A DNA stretch of 64,000 nucleotides from Oscheius sp. JU75 (Eukaryota; Nematoda; Chromadorea; Rhabditida; Rhabditidae), in the NCBI GenBank assembly GCA_037178855.1, contig JASJZC010000005.1:1178001-1242000 (forward strand), written 5' to 3'. Position numbers and translations under genes: made by a program. A model generated the notes under the pieces. The model was given only the letters and a program-made list of their open reading frames with translations. It was not told the origin of the DNA and did no database searches. Shown here in pieces: positions 58,385 to 64,000 of this stretch. Within the stretch, counting starts at the first letter, position 1, and the number at the start of each line of letters is the position of its first letter.

Positions 58385-59165
58385 ATGTTGCTACTTTTTC
58401 TCAGTCTCATGCCATTTCTGTCCTTTCAACATGTTTTACGTAAGTTCTTTGCTTTGACTTATTGATAGATTCGAATTTGTTTCACACATTCTTGTATTGG
58501 TGGGGCTATGAGTTGGCATACTGAAGAGAAGGGTGAGTAATGAAAACTATACATATGTTGTGTCTTGGAAAAAGTCAACAAATTGACCACAGAGTCTCGA
58601 GCTCTTTGAGCTATCTGTCAACAACATTTTGGATTGTGTTCTAATTTGACGCGATCACCGTCCGGTCCAGTCCGAAATTTAGCGAAATTGGTATACTGAT
58701 ACTATCTCTGTGTCTCTGTTCTAAGCCGAACCATCTAGAAACTGCTTTAGAGTATGTAGTCTATCCTTAAACAGTTTTGAACATGGCTGGGGCAGAGTCT
58801 ACCAAGACCATGTTTTGCCACCCTATTCCTATATTTTAGTCTCAAAGCGGTCAACCGAAGAAGAGGGAGTCCTAAGGTACGGAGACGAGCCCTTTACCCC
58901 CGTCTACCAACCACAAGACCTCCATCTTGAAAAGGAAAACGCTGGAAGGGAATTGGAACAACGAATTCCTGTAAAAGTGGCCCATGAGCTGAAGCCATCC
59001 GGCTATCGCGTCAAAAGGGAGCAGAATGGCTACGGAGACGAGATGGTCATACCCCCAGATCAAAAAACTGGCTACGAGATCTATAAAGAGGACGAAGAGA
59101 ACCCGGTCGACAATGGCTATGAGACGGACGCGCCGGAAATCTATCCTTCAGGGTACAGGAAGTGA
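58385..59165 (+). CDS. Secreted YGDE/GYR-motif protein 2
   Basis: Exons 58385-58439 and 58840-59165 join in phase to 126 residues. A signal peptide (MLLLFLSLMPFLSFQHVL) leads to SKR, RYGDEPFTP, then PSGYRVKR followed by GYGDEMVIP and a terminal PSGYRK. RVKR fits a furin site. The mature region is acidic and Pro/Tyr-rich, probably disordered. The start is chosen over a longer in-frame ATG at 58166 because the TATA box lies between them. Confidence 0.7.
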
Positions 59166-59850
59166 TCTCAATGAATCTTTTCTTGGTAGATAGACCTGTC
59201 AGAACGGTACTTAATTTTTCATTTTTATTTTTGTTTCATATTCTGGGTCGCAAACACGAGTTTCCCCGCGTTTCCTCTCATTTCACTTCACTGATGGTAA
59301 CGGAAGTACAGGTCTGATTCCTTATCGAATGGGCTACAAAATGATATCATACAGTTGTAGTATACACTGAATGTCAATGAAACTCTAGACTTTTGCCAAC
59401 GTAAGCCGCACATTGTACTTGAGGACTGCTCCATTACTTGTCTTGTGAATATGCAGAATCTGTGAAACAATAAACAAATTGTTAGGAAAATAGTGTGCGG
59501 ACGAGAGTGAGCGATCTCCATTAGTCTCATTTTTCGTTTTATTGTTTGAACAAAGGGGCGAAAGATTATTTAAAGCTTTTTTGATCTCAATTTTGGAGAC
59601 AAAACAACTCTTCTGCTCAGGACAGCCAGAATATTATGAGACGCTTACAGCTCGAACTGCACGACCTAACTCTAAACATTTACGGAGTTTTGCATATTTT
59701 GTTCCTAAAGATAATTCGGAATTCCCCATCAAAAAAAGCTAGTCAGGAACCTAAATAAGAACAGATCATAAAGCAAAATTAAAAAAAAGAGCCCACAGAA
59801 GAATTTATTGTTTGTTTGTTGTTCCCAGCTTCTGTGCTCTCTCTCTCTCT
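59166..59850. other. Convergent spacer
   Basis: 3' regions of two convergent genes, AT-rich, with TGTTTCA near 59234 and 59463. No exon supported. Confidence 0.4.
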
Positions 59851-59858
59851 CTCTCCTC

Positions 59859-61027
59859 CTACTTGGGCTCGGCTCTCTCAGCGACCATCACCGTGTTCTG
59901 CTTCAGCCACATTTCCTCCAGTCTGCTGAGAGGTGAACTGGCACGGAAGACGGTCCTTCTTCGCATCCTCTTGACCAGATCCGTCTCCTGCTGCTGCATC
60001 ATCATCATCTGGACATCCATGTAGTGCTTGGCAAGGATGACGGCCGTGATGGAGGACTCTATCTTGTCCAGACGACTGTCAATTGCTGTCATGTAGAGAT
60101 CCAGCAGTTCCAGCAGACCCATCGTCTCGAGACTCAGACAGACGGACATTTCGATAGTCAAGATAAATTGATGCTTTTCCTGGATGGCTGCCTGTTTGGC
60201 CAGGGCCAAAAGCTCCCGAATCTGTTGGCTGTCGTAGTGTAGCGGGGATAGGAAGGTGTAGGTCAGAGCGTAGGTCACAACCGTCTTGACCGTTTGAACA
60301 GAGTAGTCGACCTTGAGATCCCCGTCATTGAGCATGCTTCTGATTCCGGGAGCAGCTCTCCACAGCGCGTCGCCACTGACCATGTACTCTCCATCGGTGC
60401 AGAGAATCTTCTTGTCCAGTTGACTCTTGTCCTCCATGGGCTCGAAAGTCCAGTCGAGTTGGAGTGGAGTCGGTGGAACAGCTGGCGTCCAGTAGATGAC
60501 CTCAAAGTCCTTCCTCGGCAGACTTAAACAGATGACCATCTGGATTGTGTTCTGGCTGGTAGGAGCCATCAGAGGGGCAGAGAAGGAGTTTCGTTCACGG
60601 GTGCAGAAGCGGGTGGTGAGAGTCGCGGCGCCTTCAGTCTCGCTAATGAGGGTTTGCTCGGCCAGTATGATGTTGTCCTTGCCCTGCTTCTTGACGAGAG
60701 TGAAGTGGCAGCTGCTGGCGGAAAGAGGTAAGATGCTGCGAAAGTTTCGGCAGGAGACCTGGAACGAGAGTTTAGGCTGAGAGACAGACACGGAGACAGA
60801 GAGACAGAGAGACGGAGACTGAGACAGAGGTAGAGAGAGACAGAAAAGTAGCCTACCTCTATCTGGACGTTGGTATTGCCCGGTCGTCTCGGACGTTGAA
60901 CATGGACAGTCCACTCGATGAAGGTCTGGGCGTAGGTAGTAGCGAAGCGGTAGAGCAATTTGACTTTCGGGGGCTTCTCCTTGTCTAAGAAGGGCGTCGT
61001 GTAAGAAAAGAGAAGGTTGTCAGCCAT
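59859..61027 (-). CDS. Divergent MATH/BTB-like (BATH) protein
   Basis: Exons 61027-60857 and 60758-59859 join in phase to 356 residues with no signal peptide. The first 150 residues look like a beta-sandwich (FIEWTVHVQRP, SSCHFTLVKKQ) consistent with a MATH domain. The stretch CTDGEYMVSGDALWR, YALTYTFLSPLHYDS and LLALAKQAAI follows the order of a BTB/POZ fold. In nematodes MATH-BTB proteins are substrate adaptors for CUL-3 ubiquitin ligases and are heavily expanded. Both domains are divergent, so the call rests on pattern, not on exact motifs. The 98-bp intron is almost pure GAGACAGA repeat, and the 3' UTR starts with a CT repeat. Confidence 0.45.
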
Positions 61028-61029
61028 CT

Positions 61030-61560
61030 TCTATGGAGCTGCTACTAGACACCGAATCCTCAGGGAACTTTATTGCTTTCCAACTTTTGTTGAAAACTAC
61101 AACATTTTAAATTCCTCCAATAAAAGATACTGATTACTCTGCAACAGAGAACCTTGTAGAAAAGCTCTGCCCGCTTCACATCTGTCTCTTTGTCTCTCTG
61201 TATGTATCTGTGTCACCCTGTTTCTTTCATTCCCTTTCTAATTCCCTCTCAGAATTTCTTCCAGAAGATGAACAGGGGCAGATTTCCAAACACCAAGAAA
61301 AAAGATTAGAGTGTGACTGGTGAAAAGGAGAGATCCTCCAACTCGATAACTTCTTTTTCATCACAGGCGAAAGCTGGCCCCTCGAGCGATGGCAACAACC
61401 GAACAAGCATTGATTTTCAATTTTATTGAGCGAAAAAGTGGGCAGTGCACGGCTTCGAGCCGACTGTTAAAGACCTGAATTTGATAAGCGTGTGACTGGA
61501 ATTTGACGAGATGAGATGCTGGTTGAATAGTCTCTCCTATAGTTCTTCTAGCTCTACAGC
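61030..61560. other. Spacer between BATH-like and repeat-protein genes
   Basis: Contains a GTCTCTCT-like stretch near 61182-61220; no exon supported. Confidence 0.4.
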
Positions 61561-63693
61561 TTAAGCTCTATATCCGGAAGGAGCAGAGGCAGCCGGAGCG
61601 GCAGGAGCGGCAGGAGCAGCAGATCCGCAGTCAGGGGCAGCTGGAGCAGCAGCGGGAGCCTCTTGCTTGGCTGGCTCGGGAGCAGTCTCGGGCTGGGCGG
61701 CTTCGGGAGCAGCAGCGGCAGCAGCGGGGGCGGGAGTCACTGCAAAGTTGACAGTTTTCATGTGAGGGTTGAATCACTGTCATTGTCCCTGTCAATGTCA
61801 CTGTCGTTCTCCCTTACCCTGCTCATCTCCGTAGCTGTTTCTCTTGGCACGGTATCCAGAGGGAGCAGAGGCAGCCGGGGCCGGAGCAGGAGCGGGAGCT
61901 CCACAGTCAGGAGCAGGAGCAGCCTGAGCGGCAGGGGCCTCCTGCTTGGCGGGTTCGGGAGCAGTCTCGGGCTGGGCCTCAGGAGCAGCAGCGGCAGCAG
62001 CAGGGGCGGGAGTGACTGAAATTGGGCATAAGAGGAAACCTGAAGGGCTATCTTACCCTGCTCGTCTCCGTAAGCGTTGCGGACAACTCGGCGGTGCTTG
62101 AAGACACGACGACGGTATCCGGAAGCAGCAGCAGGAGCCTCAGCGGCAGGAGCAGAAGGAGCCTCAGCGGCAGGGGCAGCAGGAGCTGCTTCAGGAGCAG
62201 GAGCCTCGGGTGCGGCGGCGGGAGCAGCATTGCAGTCAGGAGCAGGGGCAGCTGGAGCGGGCTGTTCAACAGCGACGGGGGCCTGTTCGGGGGCGGCTTC
62301 AGGAGCAGCGGCGGCGGCGGCGGGAGCGGGAGTTACCTGCTCATCTCCGTAGCTGTTTCTCTTGGCACGGTATCCAGAAGGAGCAGAGGCAGCGGGAGCA
62401 GGGGCGGGAGCGGGAGCAGATCCACAGTCAGGGGCGGGGGCGGCAGGAGCGGCAGGGGCCTCCTGCTTGGCGGGTTCGGGAGCAGTCTCGGGCTGGGCAG
62501 CGGCCTCAGGAGCAGCGGCAGCGGGGGCGGGAGTCACTAAAATGGACACATTTTTTACACGGGCTAAGTTCTCGTCTGTACTATCTTGGCAAACTGAAAA
62601 AGCCGTCTCTCAATCTTTTAAACAACTTTTAGGACACAAAATGGCATTTTCAAGAGTTGCAACATTTTGCAAAGTTATAGCTCTTGACTTCTTCTACAAC
62701 TTTGCAAGACAACACAAACCCCGAAAACAAGTTCGTCGATCTGAAAAAACGGTTCAAAGCTCACCCTGCTCGTCTCCGTAGGCGTTGCGAGCGACACGGC
62801 GGTGCTTGAAGACGCGGTGACGGAAACGGTATCCTCCGGCGGGGGCAGCAGGAGCGGGAGGAGAAGACTGGTAGCCAGAAGGAGCAGCGGCAGGAGCAGG
62901 AGCAGGCTCGGGAGCCGGAGCTGGCTCAGGTGCGGGGGCGGGGGCAGGGGCAGGAGCAGCATTGCAGTCGGGAGCAGGGGCAGCGGGAGCGGGCTGCTCA
63001 ACGGCGACGGGGGCTTGCTGGAAAGGAGATGATTTATACAGGAAACTTTGTTATTTTCTTTTGTTTTAGACAGAATAAAACCCTGTTTTTTTCTATGCCA
63101 TTGTTTCCTTGTCAAACCCGAAAACTATAAATTCTTAAGTTATGACCAAGTTTTCAGGTGCATGGACTAATATGTGAGCGTTACTATAGAAATTTGTAGA
63201 GAAAGCTTCGGTAAACAATTTGGAACCTGTAAATGAGAGAGTGGAGAATATAAACGTACCTCGGGAGCTGCGGCGGCAGGAGCGGGAGCGGGAGCGGGAG
63301 TGACCTGCTCATCTCCGTAGCTGTTTCTCTTGGCACGGTAGCCGGAAGGAGCAGCGGCAGGAGCAGGGGCGGATCCGCAATCAGGGGCGGCAGCGGGAGC
63401 AGGAGCGGGCTGTTCGGCTTGGACGGGGGCTTGCTGGAAAAAGAGGACAGGTTTTTACATTGTCTCTGTCTCTCTGTTAAAAAAACTAAAAAGGAACCTC
63501 AGGAGCAGCAGGAGCTGGCTCAGGAGCAGCTGCTGGGGCAGCAGCAGGAGTCACGGCCTCATCACCGTAGCTGTTGCTTCCGCGTTTTTGGACTAAAACA
63601 GACAGAAAATTGAGCGAGATAGGGGCCAAAAAGCCTACGTTTGCCGGCCGAGGCGAGAACGGCAAGAGAGGCGAAGAGGACGAAGAACCTCAT
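61561..63693 (-). CDS. Secreted Ala/Pro-rich YGDE polyprotein
   Basis: Seven exons join in phase: 63693-63639, 63592-63498, 63433-63260, 63017-62765, 62536-62057, 62015-61818, 61739-61561. They encode 477 residues. A signal peptide (MRFFVLFASLAVLASAG) is followed by tandem modules. Each runs VTPAPA, an Ala/Pro-rich stretch, APDCG or APDCN with one cysteine, then SGYRAKR|NSYGDEQ or a variant (HRRVVRNAYGDEQ). RAKR is a furin-type site, so processing into several similar peptides is likely. Exons 5 and 6 both start and end in phase 1 and each carries whole modules, so copies can be gained or lost cleanly. A TATA box lies 35 bp upstream. The protein is probably extracellular and disordered, perhaps cuticle-associated; this is inference. 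Confidence 0.75.
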
Positions 63694-63727
63694 GGCTGCT
63701 GTGAGGTTTGCCAACGACAGGCCCGAA

Positions 63728-63735
63728 CTTATATA
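63728..63735 (-). promoter_or_regulatory. TATA box of the YGDE polyprotein gene
   Basis: TATATAAG on the minus strand, 35 bp before the ATG at 63693. Confidence 0.65.
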
Positions 63736-63739
63736 GCAT

Positions 63740-64000
63740 CCCACCTAGGGTCGACCTTTGAAACCGGAATTTGGTGGCTAGCTAACGGTCGCAGCGCTCC
63801 TCCTCCTTTTACCTTTGTAACAATCGGACACCGAGAGCTAAAAAGTTTGAAGAGATGGTCTCTCCGCCGTGTTCTCTCGAGACCACAAAAGGAACACATC
63901 AACAAGAAGCTTTTATTGTTCAGAGAGAGGGGAAGAGGAGAAGAGAAAGTGGTAGATGAAAGGAGTTGGGCCGAAGTTTTGGAGAGGGAAATACCCTCTG
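63740..64000. other. Right edge, no gene recognised
   Basis: Upstream region of the polyprotein gene, with a GA-rich tract near 63921-63950 and an AGCTTTTATTG at 63909. It may be the 3' end of a gene beyond the window. Confidence 0.3.

Noticed and set aside
61663-62781. Long plus-strand Gly/Ser/Arg- and Ala/Gly-rich frames over the polyprotein gene
   Set aside because: They are antisense shadows of the GC-rich Ala/Pro repeats. The minus-strand exons have signal peptide, splice sites and TATA box.

Overview
The window is animal DNA and almost certainly from a nematode, probably a rhabditine (clade V) worm. The evidence is introns of only 33-45 bp ending in TTTCAG or TTTTTAG, likely spliced-leader acceptors 3-30 nt upstream of several start codons, an srh-type nematode chemoreceptor, a VWA plus C-type-lectin secreted protein, Tc5-like and mariner transposons, and dense TGTTTCA motifs that match the core of the nematode 21U-RNA (piRNA) promoter. 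All gene models below were spliced by eye. Where the exons are listed, the phases are consistent from start to stop.

Layout. 0-7.4 kb: an 11-exon ENPP-family gene whose catalytic residues are mostly replaced. 8.3-9.5 kb: a complete three-exon srh-like 7TM chemoreceptor. 9.5-15.1 kb: a gene-poor tract dense in TGTTTCA motifs, containing one small secreted four-cysteine peptide (12.6-13.6 kb). 15.1-18.4 kb: a decayed mariner split by a fresh Tc5-like element with 397-bp inverted repeats. 18.7-22.6 kb: a small acidic protein, a four-TM protein, a decayed coiled-coil pseudogene and repeat-derived sequence. 22.6-27.7 kb: a VWA plus C-type-lectin gene with a mariner relic in its last intron. 28-34.3 kb: an atlastin-like GTPase with 11-residue amphipathic repeats, flanked by inverted chemoreceptor fragments, followed by a Cys-rich peptide gene. 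35-42.4 kb: a motif-dense gene desert, then a divergent eIF5A-like gene with no evident hypusine lysine. 42.7-54.1 kb: two tandem copies of a large minus-strand gene encoding two protein kinase domains separated by about 800 residues. 54.4-56.1 kb: relics of kinase, zinc-finger and lectin genes. 56.4-63.7 kb: three secreted proteins sharing a processing-site plus YGDE motif, surrounding a MATH/BTB-like gene.

How it fits together. Most genes look like environment-facing or fast-evolving accessory genes: a chemoreceptor, a secreted lectin, secreted peptides, a dead ectoenzyme-like protein, dual kinases and a GTPase. There is no operon. The strongest leads are (1) three clusters of piRNA-promoter-like motifs in introns and spacers, (2) the dual-kinase tandem pair, in which opposite kinase domains have lost catalytic motifs, (3) the RxKR/YGDE secreted polyprotein family, and (4) the eIF5A-like and ENPP-like proteins that keep a fold signature without the functional residues.
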